This document shows, piece by piece, positions 32,161 to 43,729 of a DNA stretch of 64,000 bases. Each line of letters starts with the position of its first letter. Positions within the stretch are counted from its first letter, which is position 1. Position numbers and translations under genes: made by a program. Under the pieces are notes generated by a model. The model was not told where the DNA came from and did not search any database. It saw only the letters and a program-made list of their open reading frames with translations. Source of the DNA: Lunularia cruciata (lineage: Eukaryota; Streptophyta; Marchantiopsida; Lunulariales; Lunulariaceae); contig OX419760.1 of assembly GCA_948567375.1 (NCBI GenBank), positions 62,120,911 to 62,184,910 on the forward strand, written 5' to 3'.

Positions 32161-32586
32161 TGTAAAAGACCAAGACTAAGGAGAGAAATAGGAGAATGGA
32201 AACGCACATTGGGACACTTGAATGAGGAAAAACTCCAAATACCGAGCATGAGCTTTGGCTTTGGTATTTATAGGTAGCATACAAGGCCCTTGAGAAGCTT
32301 CTCAAGAAGCTCTCTCAAGCCGCTTTCTTAGAGTGCAAGCCAAGTTAACTAGGAAGCTTCTCAAGAAGCTTCCTTCTAGAAGCTGCCTACTTGGCGTGCA
32401 AGCTAAGCTAGTTGGAAGCTTCTAGAATCTTCCTTCTAGAAGCTACTTACTTGTGGTGCAAGCTAAGCTAGCCGGGAAGCTTCCCAAGAAGCTTTCTAGA
32501 TACTTCCAGAATATTCTAGGCTAATTTGTCTTACGTGCTAATTTGTAAGTCCGACTAACTTCATTGCTAAACTCCATATTGTTATA
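32161..32586 (-). repeat. C1 5' LTR with heat-shock-element-like array
   Basis: 426 bp; longer than the 3' partner owing to an extra GAAGCTTC-containing unit. TATAAATA on the minus strand lies at about 32265-32272. GAAGCTTC copies at about 32295, 32355, 32366 and 32417, with TTCTAGAAG motifs between. The outer end reads TATAAC on the minus strand, a decayed TGTAAC. Confidence 0.88.
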
Positions 32587-33850
32587 GAAACAATCTATTG
32601 ATGGAAGTCAAGATGAACCATAAATTTTGGCTGAGGATTCTTGTTGCTATGAAAATTGATCCACAAATTGTAGGTGCTCAATCATCCAAAGGTATCACTA
32701 GCACCAAAGGACTAATCTTTCATGATGGCAAGTTATGGATTCCGGATTCCATGGATCTAAGCACCACCATCCTAGCAACATGTCATGATTTTGTGATTGT
32801 AGGTCATATTGGACTGGACAAGACCCTGGATGCTATCAAATGCCATTACTATTGGCCCATGATGAGAAATAATGTGATGGAATATGTTTGGAGATGCCTA
32901 TTCTATCAAAAAAATGAAGCTTCTAATCAAGCTCCCATAGTACTCCTTCAAACCCCCCTACTTCTACACAATATTGGGAATAGGTAAGCATAGATCTGGT
33001 TTGTGAATTGCCCAAGACCACCTCAGGGTTTGACTCCATCATAGTCTTTGTTGACCAACTTAGCAAAATGATTCATGTGTGCCCTACCACTAGGGACGTG
33101 ACTGCCCTACAACTAGCTCAATTGTACTTAGATGAAATTTTCCCTCACCATGACATGTCTCAAGTGTTCATCATAGATAAAGGCACTCAATTCACTAGTT
33201 TGTTTTGGAGAACACTCTTTGGTTTCCTCAAAACCAAATTGGCCATATCCACAGCTTACCATCCACAAACCAATGGACAAAAAAGAGGGAAAATTGCACT
33301 ATTGAGGATATGCATTAGGGCTTTACCTTTAATGAGCAAGAGAGGTGGGATACTTTACTTCCATTGGTGGAATTTTCTTGCAACAATTAAATGAATGCCT
33401 CCACACAAGTCACATATTTCTTCCTCATGTATGGAGAGAATCCTTTCATACTTTGAGCTCAATGAAGGTCCATTTGGTGGCTACCAAGGTTGATGTTGTC
33501 AACACTTTTGTTTCTAGAATCCAACAAGGTGTGAAGAAAGCCAAGCACAAGTTGCAAATCACCCAAAATTGACAAAACTAGTATGTAGATGCACATTGCC
33601 AACACATGGAGTTCAATGTTGGAGATCAAGTTTGGTTGTCAACCACCAACCTCAAGTTAGTTAGCCATTGTAAGCTCAGACCTTATTTTATTGGACCTTT
33701 CTCCATTCTTCATCAAATCTGCACAATGGCCTACCATCTCAAGCTACCGCCACACATAAAGATCCATCTAGTATTTCATGTTTCCTTATTACATAGATAT
33801 GCACCTTGACTACTCCACTTCTCTTCCATCCAAGAAGTTGACCTTGCCCA
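32587..33850 (+). pseudogene. A0 integrase
   Basis: Continues A0 from 17060. HHCC: CHDFVIVGHIGLDKTLDA and CLFYQKNEAS (one Cys is Tyr). Core: LPKTTSGFDSIIVFVDQLSK, VFIIDKGTQFTSLFW (second Asp kept) and AYHPQTNGQKRGK, where the Glu region is frame-disturbed. Then FNVGDQVWLSTTNLKLV, YFIGPFSILHQIC and HLVFHVSLLHRYAP (C-terminal module). Frame changes near 33290 and 33380. Confidence 0.82.
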
Positions 33851-34053
33851 ACCCTTATTGAAAACAAAAAGGAATTTGAAGTCAAACATATTCTCCAAAA
33901 ATGCATCTTTGGTACTCATCATCCACATGTGGAATATTGGAAAGGAAACCTATGGTATAAGGAAACATGGGAGCCAATAGCCAAATTTGACTAATGCACT
34001 GGTGTAAGTTCAATCTTTTGAGCAACAGCTTTGCAATGAGGATGTTGCATCTT
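33851..34053 (+). pseudogene. A0 chromodomain
   Basis: FEVKHILQKCIFGTHHPHVE, YWKGNLWYKETWEPIAKF at about 33869-33995, matching the A1 chromodomain; cage residues largely kept, end broken by stops. Confidence 0.75.
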
Positions 34054-34067
34054 AAAAGGAGGAGGTC
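34054..34067 (+). other. A0 polypurine tract
   Basis: AAAAGGAGGAGGTC immediately before the 3' LTR. Confidence 0.8.
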
Positions 34068-34405
34068 TATAATACCAATAGCTAGATATACTATTGAGAG
34101 GTGAAAATTGGCTTGGTAACATCTAGAAGGATGTTGTGTATGATAGGCTAGGTAGATCAGATAGAGGTGCTACCAAAAGAGTACTTCTACTAATAGAGCA
34201 AAAGCCAAAAATAGCCTAAAAACTTCAAAGCCAATTTGGGAGGTCTAAACGAATGAATTAGGCCTAAAAATATTTGTTTTCCTATTCATATTTGCTATAA
34301 AATAAAGATAAGGTGCTCCTTTGGGGTATCATAGTATTGAGTGTAAAGCTTATGTTTTCTCTCTTGTATCCTTCTTGGAGAGTTCTCTTTTCCTTGGAGA
34401 TTACA
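34068..34405 (+). repeat. A0 3' LTR
   Basis: TATAATACC (from TGTAATACC) to GGAGATTACA, 338 bp. It lacks an interior block present in A1 LTRs (the poly-C and SSW-type region after 'aggcctaaaaa'). Confidence 0.85.
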
Positions 34406-34410
34406 TCATG

Positions 34411-34778
34411 TAACTTAGAAGTGCAAGTTTGTAAGTAATAAGAGAAATGATTTGAGTAATATCAAATAGGTCTATCTAATTGAGTATGTTTACAAACTTG
34501 GGTGTCAAGCAAGAGAGGAAGGTTATTGTAAGAAACATTACCTTATTTCTTATTTGAAATATGAGATCAAAACAATGCTTATCAAAGTATTGCTTTTGCT
34601 ATTTTGTAGCAATGAGAAATAAGACTTGGCCTAGTGTAAGGATACAAATAACTTGGATAAGAAAGTGGAAGTATGAGATGAGTATGAAAGTGGAAGTATG
34701 AAATGAGATGGTGGTGGAGCAAGAAATTAATCTAGAACAAGCAGATCTTGTCCATAATTAAGGAAGAAGAAAGAGAAT
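34411..34778 (-). pseudogene. C2 integrase region, continuation
   Basis: Collinear with C1 17745-18100 (blocks 'taagtaataagagaaatg', 'acaaacttgggtgtcaagc'), i.e. the stretch between integrase core and C-terminus. Too decayed to translate. It stops where the C3 5' LTR starts. Confidence 0.7.
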
Positions 34779-35227
34779 ATGTATAATAATATACAAGTAG
34801 CAAATGAGTTATTAGAAGCTAACGAGTTGGTAGTCTAAGCTAAATATTGCAAAAAGAAAGAAAAATAGCCTAAGAATGTGCTAGAAACATCTAGAAAGCT
34901 TATGGGTAGAATATTCTAGAAACACATAGGAATCTTCTTGGTGAGAAGCTTCTAGGAACTTTCTAAAGGTAGAGTAACTTTTATACCAAGTTGATTGTTA
35001 GCTTAGCTTGTATGCCAAGTAAATGGTTAGTTTAGGTTGCACTCCAAGTAAGGTGACTTTTAAAAAGAACCTTCTTTTGAAGCTTTTGGGAGACTTGTAC
35101 CCAAGTTACTTATAAAATACCCAAGCCAAGCTCAAGCTAAGCACTTTGAGTTTCCTTCACTTGAGAGTCCGAATGTGATCTTCACTTTGGTCTTCCATTC
35201 TCTTATTTATTTGTTTGGTATGTTACA
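34779..35227 (+). repeat. C3 5' LTR
   Basis: TGTATAATAATATAC to GGTATGTTACA, 449 bp; TATAAAATA at about 35111; diverged GAAGCTTC/TTCTAGAA motifs at 34895-34955. Confidence 0.85.
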
Positions 35228-35240
35228 TTGGTATCATAGT
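35228..35240 (+). other. C3 primer-binding site
   Basis: TTGGTATCATAGT, one change from the iMet site. Confidence 0.85.
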
Positions 35241-36374
35241 AAGAATTAGATATATGGAATCTATGGACCACCAAATCCATTTTTCCTAAATCATTTAGAT
35301 TTTTGTGTCCATGTACTACCAAAGCATCATTTCACCTTTTGGGTAGAATTTTTTGAGCACAATCACCTTGTCCAATGAACCATTGATACTTTTAATTGTA
35401 AATTACAAGAAGTGGTGGATGTGTGATATCTATGTATTTATTTAAAAATTGCAATTATCTAGTTTGATAGAGTAGTAATCATAACATTAATGCCCAAAAT
35501 TATCATTGCTACGCATCAACAAAATTAAGCATCTTACTTGATTGTTGGAAGAGAGAGATCATAAATGATAAGAGCATGTAGATCAAACAAGATTTCAAAA
35601 AAGAAAAATGCAAATTTGATTTTCAAAGCTAAAGGTATTTGAAGGTAAGAATCTCTTGAATATAGTGGAAATTTTGTGTTTGATTGAAAATGTTATTTTG
35701 AAGCTACAATCTCCAGATGAAAAAGATAGATTCTTTAAGCTTCAAATCAATTAGATAGAGTGTGCAAAACTATGGTGGTAATTCTAGATGAAACAAGCTC
35801 AATGGCAATTTGTTGCGCCAATCTCAACATAAGAAAAATTGAATAGTACAATAATTAAAAGATTCCAAGTGGTAAATTTTGCACAAGCCGCACAAGTTAG
35901 ATTGGTAGAATTGAAGTAGATTGATTTTATGAGGAGCTATATCAATTAGTTTCAAAACACCATAATGCAAATTCCAAATATAATAGATGGTGAAGCTTTT
36001 GATTGATTTATGAGGGGCTTGAAATCACATAACAAATTAGAAGTGACCATGTGGAAGCCCAAACACTTGGAAGAAGACATGTAATTGGTTGAGTGCTTTG
36101 ATTCCTTGATTGCTACAACTTGATCTCAACTCAGACTTCCATAAAACCTACAAACACACCAAATATGGGTGGAGGAGCCAACATGGGTAGAGGAGCCAAC
36201 ACTAGTAGAGATTGATGTCAATTAACAAAAACCACTTGGCATTGTAGATACAAAAAGATTATGATAAAATGATGGTTGGATCTATTTTTGCCAAATAGAA
36301 CATTGCATTGCCAAATGTCCAACTAGGAATGGATGACCTTGACCAATTGCCCAATCGGTGTTCTTGGATGATCA
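35241..36374 (+). pseudogene. gag: C3 leader and gag
   Basis: Gag equivalent begins at ATG 35490 (MPKIIIATHQQN), matching the C1 start context. Collinear with C1 gag: AQWQFVAPIST, LNSTIIKRFQVVNFAQ, LVELK, FMRGLKSHNKLEVTMW. The knuckle region is at about 36285-36330. Many stops; no function expected. Confidence 0.7.
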
Positions 36375-36840
36375 ATGGAACAAAGAATCCCAATACAAGA
36401 TATCAAGCTACTTATTGAAAACTTGATTTGTGCCAATATGATTGAAGGTTCAACCTATGCAAGTTTGATAAACTTGCAAAGTATGATATATTATTGTTGC
36501 TATAATATTATTTTTGATAGTGAGAGTTTTGTGAATTGCATGTCCATGCAATTAGCAAAGGAATTATATATTCCTATAAAACCAATATTTGATAATAGAT
36601 TGATGATGGTGGATGGAAGAAAGGGTTCTATATTCCATACCTCATATTTTATTACATTCAAAATTAGGAAAGAGTATTCAGAGTGTACAAAATTTGTATT
36701 AACTCCTCTACACTACCATGGCATTCTATGTCTACCTTGGCTTGAATGTCACAAGGCTCAATTTGATTGGATCCAATGATAAATTCAAGTACAACACCAA
36801 GATAAGAATTATAGATTATATTGTTTGGTAACTTTGAGTG
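36375..36840 (+). pseudogene. C3 aspartic protease
   Basis: An open stretch of 134 codons: GSTYASLINLQSMIYY, NIIFDSESFVNCMSMQ (family Asp-Ser-Gly with Gly changed to Glu), LAKELYIPIKPIF, RLMMVDGRKGS, FKIRKEYSECTKFVL and GILCLPWLECHKAQFDW. The active-site change and the downstream stop inactivate it. Confidence 0.8.
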
Positions 36841-38132
36841 ACATCTAAGAATAGTAAATCCCAAGATGAGAAGTTTTTTTGTATAGTAGCTATAGAACAA
36901 GCTTGAGAGAAAGATAGCATTGTTATTGTTGTATGGTACAAGCCAACTGCACAAGGAGAATCTAATAAGGGTAAGAAACCTCAATAAGAAATGGCTGATC
37001 AAATAGTGCAAGAGTTTTCAGATGAATTTTTGGATTATCTTCCAAAAGGGTTACCTTTTGATCAAGATATGCCCTTCAAGATTAATCTATTCCCCATTAT
37101 TACTCTTGTGAGTAGACCAATCTATAGGCTCTCTCAAAAGGAGTTAGAAGAGCTTCAAACAATATTGATCAAGTTTTTAGAAAAGAATTTCATATGATAT
37201 AGTACATCTCCTTAGGGAGCACTAGTACTCTTTATACCGAAATAAGATAGAGGACTTTGATTTTGTATTGACTACCATGACCTTAATAAAAAAACCGTGA
37301 AGAATCTATATCCATTGCTTTGTATTGAGGACTTGTTGGATCAATTGAATGGAGCACAATACTATTCCAAGTTGGATCTTCAAAGCAACTATTGGTAAAT
37401 TCTCATTGATTGGAAGGATGTGCAAAAGGCTACCTTTTGCACACGGTATATGTATATTGAGTTGAGAGTTTTACCTTTTGGGCTCACTAATGCTCCAATA
37501 GTTTTCATGGATCAAATATATCAGGTTAGATAGGCTATTGGATGTACATGTGGTGATGTTCTTGGATAATATTTTAATCTATAGTAAGATAAAGCATAGC
37601 ACAAGAATCATATACAAGAAGTCCTAAGGTAACTTTGCCAATGGAAGTTTTACTAAAAGAAGTCAAAGTATGGCTTTTGGTGCATTGTTAACCATCTTTT
37701 GGAGAAGACATCAAGCTTTTAATGAATCACCAAGCACAAAGAAGCATTAAAAAAACAAAGCATATGGTGCCTTCAAGACCTATCCTTCAACCATATGATC
37801 CTCAACTACCTTGTGTGGTTGATTTTGATGGTTTTAACTTTAACATTGGAGCTAGGTTCTAGTAGGAGTTTCTAGATGGATTCCATCCCGTTCTTTTTGT
37901 GTCTCAATGATTAAACACCACAAAAAGAAATTACTTTGCTTAGGATCAAGAACAATAGCAATGGTATATGCCATAAAGGTATGGAGACATTATCTCTTGG
38001 GAAAACAATTAATCAAGTAAACTAATCACAAGCCTTTGTTGTAAACCTTACATTTTAAGCACATGAAGAGTCAACATCATTGATAGGAGAAATAACTATA
38101 ATTGTTTAAATCAAGCTTGAGAACAAACTTGG
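36841..38132 (+). pseudogene. C3 linker, reverse transcriptase and RNase H start
   Basis: VQEFSDEFLDYLPKGLPF, ISRPIYRLSQKELEELQ-like entry, [12 protein letters not shown] (motif A), [18 protein letters not shown] (motif B'), MFLDNILIYSK with the second catalytic Asp replaced by Asn (about 37563). RNase H entry CVVDFDGFNFNIGA and HYLLGKQLIK follow. Interrupted by stops; C4 interrupts it after 38132. Confidence 0.78.
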
Positions 38133-38534
38133 TGTAAAAGACCAAGACCAAGGAGAGAAATAGGAGAATGGAAACTCACATTGGGACACTTGAATGAGGG
38201 AAAACTTTGAATGCCTAGCATGAGCTTTGGCTTTGGTATTTATAGGTAGCATACAAGGCCCTTGAGAAGCTTCTCAAGAAGCTTCCTTGAGCCGCTTTCT
38301 TAGAGTGCAAGCCAAGTTAACCAAGAAGCTTCTCAAGAAGCTTTCTTTTAGAAGCCACCTACTTGGCGTGCAAGCTAAGCTAGTTAGAAGCTTCCTTTTA
38401 GAAGCTACCTACTTGGGGCACAAGTTAACTAGTTGGGAAGCTTCATAGATGCTTCTAAATATTCTAGGCTAATTTGGCTTATTCTCTACTTTGTTAGCCT
38501 CACTAACTACATTGCTAAACTCCATATTGTTACA
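38133..38534 (-). repeat. C4 3' LTR
   Basis: 402 bp, TGTAAC to TCTTTTACA on the minus strand; TATAAATA near 38239-38246 and GAAGCTTC arrays upstream of it (about 38267-38400). Polypurine-like GGGAGAATA on its inner side. Confidence 0.92.
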
Positions 38535-38760
38535 TATTCTCCCACTGCTAGTTGGTGACATCCTTGTTGCCATTGAAGTTTCAAACTCCTGAATGGCCGT
38601 CTGTGCATTCTAGAGGTGAGAAAGAGGTTACCATGTGGCATCATGAAGGGGATACTCTTTCCAAAGGACCTTGTACTTTGTATGTTATCGGCGTCTGTGT
38701 GGGATGTAGCAACGTGCAAGGATACGATCAACTCTATATTCCTCATGATCATTGATAGGG
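38535..38760 (-). pseudogene. C4 chromodomain
   Basis: Minus strand EEYRVDRILA, KYKVLWKEYPLHDATW, a TAA, PLSHL, a stop, NAQTAIQEFETSM. Same position and sequence type as in C1 but with the first cage Trp retained. Confidence 0.8.
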
Positions 38761-39945
38761 ATAGGGGGAGGAGGAGGTTGGAATCAAGAGGAAAAAGAAG
38801 AAGGGTTAGGAACAAAGGGTTTCAACTTAGAAATATGAAAGACATGATGGGTGCGCATATGACAAGGCGAGACAAGTTGATAAGGAACAAGAGAGACAAT
38901 TTGGGTGACATCAAAAGTTCCTATCTAATTAGGGGCAAGTTTACAAACTTGGGTATCAAGTGGGAGGGGTAGATTACTAGAAGTTAACATAACTTTATCA
39001 CCAACTTCAAAGGTGAGATCACAAAGATGGTGGTCCGCATATTGTTTTTGATGATTCTGAGCAACAAGGAGGTGAGATTTGGCTTGTTGGAGAGATTTAG
39101 TTATGGTGGTCAAGAAGGTTGAAGTATGAGGGACCTGAGACGGAGGAGGAGCAAGAAGAGAATCTAGGACAAGTGGATCTTGGCCAAAATTGACAAAGAA
39201 AAGAGAAAATCCGGTGCTTGCTTGTTTAGAATTGTTACAAGACATTCATCTCAATTGGTATAGTGAATGTTGATAAAGGCACAAAGCATATCTTCCAAGG
39301 TGTGATTTGCATGTTCAGTTTTTCCATCAATTTGAGGATGATAGGCTATGGACAAAGCAAGCTTGGTGCCAAGTATCTGGAAGAGAGCTTGCCAAAACTT
39401 TCTGGTGAAGCAAGGATCATGGTCAAAGATGAGTACACGTGGCATACCATGATGTTTGAATACATTATTGAAGTAGAGTTGCACCAAGGTTGGAGCATCC
39501 ACAATATCAACCATTGGTGCCAAATGGATTTGCTTACTAAGCTTATCCACAAACACCATAATTGCTATGTGACATTGTTGTGTCTTGGGCAAGGAGGTGA
39601 TGAGATCTAAGCTCACATGTTCCCAACAAGTAGTTGGAATGGGAAGTGACTAAAGGAGTCCACTTGGCTTCTGGTTACTGGCCTTGTTGCGTTGACAACT
39701 CTCACACAATCGGACATACTCCCAAACATCTCACGTCATGTTAGGCCACCACCATTGGCATTGGAGGGTACCCAAGGTCTTGTCTACCCCCATGTGACCA
39801 GCTATTGGCAAATCATAGGCTTTTTGAAGGTGCACAAGTCAGAGATCACCTTTGGCTGAAACATAGATCCGGTCTGCATGGAATAGAAGGCCTTCCTTGA
39901 AGGAGAAGGTGTTGTACTCCTTGTCACTTGTTGTTAGACAACCAT
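38761..39945 (-). pseudogene. C4 integrase
   Basis: HHCC at about 39700-39850 (HDLPIAGHMGVDKTLG-type with CQRNKASNQKP). Core in an open 121-codon stretch 39616-39251: MSLDLITSLPKTQQCH (first Asp), MPRVLIFDHDPCFTRKFW (second Asp) and AYHPQIDGKTEHANHTLED (Glu), all three catalytic residues kept. SCNNSKQASTGFSLFF and FEVGDKVMLTSSNLPL follow. Broken by stops between these pieces. Confidence 0.85.
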
Positions 39946-39949
39946 GTAC

Positions 39950-40641
39950 TGTGAGCCAGCCTGTCTCTCACTCAGGATGAACCTCTGATGGCTATTATGG
40001 TAGCGCACCATGGACTAAGAAGGCAAGGAACCCAAACTCCATCATACTCCTCCAAGGCTAACACTCCAAGACTCAAGACATTGCTCACTAGAGAACTCAA
40101 TGAGAGAGAGATAGTTGCAAATGAAAGGATGATGAGTACCTCCTCATCCCTTGTTTATATACTTGTGAAATAGTTACGTACCAAAGTTACTAATTACCGT
40201 AGGAACTCAAGTTGCTAGACTAAAAGTCAAATAAATTCAAAAAGTAGAAAGGAATATCCATTCACATGGGCATATTCCCCTAAGCATGTGGTCTTATCTT
40301 GACCCAACCACTAAGTCAAGGATTCCTTCACATGGGCTATCCTTGGACTAAAGAAGAATCCAAAACAAAAAGGCTTGCGGGCCCAAGAGTTCTCAACTCT
40401 TTCCTCAACGCTAAACACCTAGGAATAATACCAAGTCAACACACTAAAATCCAAAATAGTGGTGCTCATCTTTTCTCCTTCCTCTAAAGTAAGGTCCCCT
40501 CTATCTTAGCTATGACTAACTTTAGCTAACCATGACTAATATAGAACCATCCTTTATCTTTATATAAATAATATCTCTTAAGTACTTGTAATACCACGTT
40601 AAATATCACAATACCACACACATGCACATATGGGTGTTACA
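39950..40641 (-). repeat. F1 3' LTR
   Basis: 692 bp, plus-strand ends TGTGAGCC and GGTGTTACA. The polypurine tract (minus GTCCGGGGGTAAA) is at 40642-40654. Confidence 0.95.
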
Positions 40642-40689
40642 TTTACCCCCGGACTAAGTTTTCACTTTGTCCTCAAAGTGAAGGTCTCT

Positions 40690-43600
40690 CTACCTTCTAT
40701 GGTACATCTTCAACTTATCATGGTTAATCCTATCAAAGTGTCTTCCTCCCAACTCCTTGAGATCATAGGTGTAATTGCCCCACACCTTCTCCACTATGAA
40801 AGGTCCAAAGTACTTAGGCAAAAACTTCTTTTGCACTCTCTTGAATCGAATGGAATCAAACAACATTACCCAATCACCTTCTTTGAAAGTCTCCACCTTC
40901 TTGCCTTGCCTCTTGTCATAGCTCTCCTTTTGTTTCCTTTGGGCTTGCTCCACTCAAACCATAGCAACTGCTCTTGCCTCTTCCAACTCCATGAGTTGAT
41001 CCTTCCTTGACTTCTATGCATCACCTCCTTGTGCTTTCTTCAATCTCCTATGAATGCTTTGGAAGGTAGGAAGATCAAAGTGAATAGGTAAGGTAGACTC
41101 AATACCATACACCAATTAAAATGGAGAATATCCGGTGGAAGTCTTCATGGTTGTCCTATACTCCCACAAAACTGCATGAATCCTCTTGTCCCAATGATGT
41201 TTAGCCCCCTCCATTTCTGCATCTTTGGCCAACATCATGCACAAGGTCTGATTGGTTCTCTCTGCCAAGCCATTGGAATTTGGCTTATAGGATGTAGTTA
41301 CTCTATGTGTCATAGAGAAATGTCGTAGCATGGCTGTAGTAATGCTTCATGTAAACTCTCCTCCTCTATCAGAAACCAACTCCAAAGGGCATCCAAACCT
41401 AGTGATAATGCGTTCATAAAGAAATCTACCCACTTCATCTTCATTCTTGTCCCTCAATAGTCTAGCCTCAACCCACTTGGTAAGGTCATCAGTAACTACC
41501 TCAATGTATTGATTGTTCCTTGGGGTTCTATTGAGAGGACCTACAAAATCAATTCCCCACTTCTCAAAAGATCCTAGCAATGGAATTGATCTAAGTGGTG
41601 GAGTGGATGTAGACTTTCTAGCAAAAGCTTGACAAACATGACAAGTTTTGCAATAATCAAGACAATCCTTGATAATCCCTCTCCAATGGTAACCTGCATC
41701 TAGAATCTTGAAAGCAGTCACCTTTCCTGCAAAGTGTCCTCCACATACTAAACCTTCATGAAACTCCTTTATGAGTAGGATAGACTCTTCCTTACCCACT
41801 GCTCTTTGAAGTAGACCATCTGCTCCTTGGTGAAAAGAAATATCCTCCACTATTGTGTAAGGTCTAGATCTTGCTGCAAGGGCCTTCCTCTCCCTAGCAT
41901 GCATCCCTTCTGGATAGTTACCTCTTGTCACAAAATCCACAATCTCCTTGTACTCCATTGGAACCTCTTGAGTGACTGAGATTGTCATGAGCTCCTCATC
42001 TGGGAAGGAATCATCCACTGGCTCATCTCCATCATGATCATAGGCTCTAGATAACAAATCAGCATTTGCATGTTTCTTTCCTGGCCTATCCTCAATGGTC
42101 TAGTCATACTCAAACAAGAGTATCATCCACCTTGCTAGTCTCCCTTCAACATTAGGCTTGTTGAAGATGTACTTCAAAGCACTTGTGATTGGTGACAATG
42201 GTGGCTTTCCCTCCAATCAAGTAGTGTCTAAACTTCTTGAGACCAAAGATCACTGCCAACCCTTCTCTCTCCGTGATAGAGTAGTTCTTCTCTGCTGAAA
42301 CCATCTGCCTACTAGCATAAGCTACTGGATGATCATGCCCATCTTGGTCTAATTGACTAAGAGTGCATCCTATAGCTACATTAGAAGCATCAGTGTAGAG
42401 GATGAAAGGCTTACTCCAAATCAGGTTTAGCAAGAATTGGAGCTACAACAAGGGATTGCTTGAGCTCCTTAAAAGCTTTAAGAGCCTCCTTGTCTTCTAA
42501 AATCACCATGTAATCTACACCCTTCTTCATGTAGATGGTCAATGCATAAGCCTTGTTAGAAAATGAGAAGATGAACCTCCTATAGTATCCAACCATCCCC
42601 AAGAATTGGTGTAACTTTGTCAAGCTTGAAGGGAATGGAAGGTCTGAGATTTTCCTCACCTTCTTAGGATCAACTGCTATTCCATCCTTGGAGATGATGT
42701 GCCCCAAAAGTAGACCTTCTTCACATCCAAAAATGCATTTCTTTGGGTTGAGTGATGCATTTGCCTCATCCAAGCGGTGCAAGACTTTGATTAGGTGCTC
42801 AAAGTGCTCCTCCTTGCTCCCATAGACACAAAAGTCATCAATGAAGTCTCTCACAAATTTCCCAATGAAAGGTTCAAATACCTTGTTCATGAACCGTTGG
42901 AATGTGGTTGGAGCATTACAAAGCCCAAAAGGCATGACCTTGAAAGCGTAAGTTCTCCAAGGTGTGGTGAATGTGGTGAGTTGTTGATGCTCTGGTGCAA
43001 TCTTGATTTGGTTATATCCACTATAACCATCTCCAAAACTGTACCTCTCATGACCTGCAACCTCCTCCAAGATCTCATCAATGAATGGCAATGGGTAGTA
43101 GTCCTTCTTGTAATCCACACATATGCGAAGCTTGCCATTCTTTTTCTTCACAATGACAATTGGAGATACCCATTCTGAATTCTCCACCTCAAAGATAAAT
43201 CCAGCCTCCTTGAGCTTATCAATCTCCTCCTTCACAGCCAAAGATATTGGTGGGCTAATGCGACGTTGCTTTTGGCGGATTGGTCTTGCATGTGACTCCA
43301 CCTCTATCTTGTGCTCCTCCAAGGTGACTTCTTTCAAATCCTTGTAACTAAAAGCAAACACATGGATGAACTTACCGAAAATCTCCTCAAATCTCACCTT
43401 CTCCTCCTTGGTAACATTCGGGCCATACTTGAGGGTAGCTAACCTTCTCTCTACCTCCTCAAGTGTCAATGGTGATTTATCTGGGTCCTTCAAAACCTCT
43501 GGCTTAGGTGCAAAATCCATAGCACACAAGGGATACACATCTGAATTAGATTCAGATTCATCTTCCTCCGTGGAAGTCTCCTCTTCCATGCTTGTGTCCA

Positions 43601-43729
43601 CACCTAAAGCTCCTTCTTCAGAATCTGATTCCCAATAATCAGAAGATGGTGTATCTGAATGTGAAGTGTTGGTGGTGCTGTGACTATGACTCTATGGTTT
43701 GATGGCCCAATCCTCAAGTACCCTTTTTA
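40690..43729 (-). pseudogene. F1 pol (RT, RNase H, integrase), broken
   Basis: Compared with F2: a TGA-TAA pair replaces Trp-His after the protease (43729-43724); 24 bp missing in RT after VDYKK; a +1 insertion near 42420 at the RT/RNase H border and another near 42185; TAC to TAG at about 42085; GGA to TGA near 41348; CAA to TAA near 41117; CGA to TGA near 40957. RT FIDDFCVYG, RNase H TDASNVAIGC and the DDE residues of integrase are still readable. No chromodomain. Confidence 0.9.

Larger units (their letters stand above)
17061..32586 (-). mobile_element. C1: family C chromovirus, host of element M
   Basis: Minus-strand element with 5' LTR 32161-32586, iMet primer-binding site, gag, protease, RT, RNase H, integrase with chromodomain and 3' LTR 17061-17426. 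M splits it at the RT/RNase H boundary (19300-29231). It lies in the RT/integrase junction of A0. Flanks (GGAAAAT on the left, GAAAC on the right) suggest a GAAA duplication but are not clean. Confidence 0.88.
7250..34405 (+). mobile_element. A0: family A chromovirus, host of A1 and C1
   Basis: Runs from a truncated 5' LTR (TGTAATACC at 7250) to a 3' LTR ending GGAGATTACA at 34405, with flanks TCATA (7245-7249) and TCATG (34406-34410) inside C2. The coding parts rejoin across the A1 and C1 insertions: reverse transcriptase 8849-9552 continues at 16130, and the RNase H end at 17060 continues into integrase at 32587. The gag start and the primer-binding site are missing and replaced by a family C pol piece. 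All frames are broken. Confidence 0.85.
4068..34778 (-). mobile_element. C2: decayed chromovirus (family C), split by two insertions and truncated
   Basis: A minus-strand family C element. Its 3' LTR is at 4068-6936 (split) and its integrase C-terminus at 6937-7249. After the A0 insertion its integrase region resumes at 34411 and runs to 34778, where the 5' LTR of C3 begins. The parts rejoin in the same order as in C1 (17061 onward). Protease, reverse transcriptase, gag and 5' LTR are absent from the window. All reading frames are broken. Confidence 0.75.
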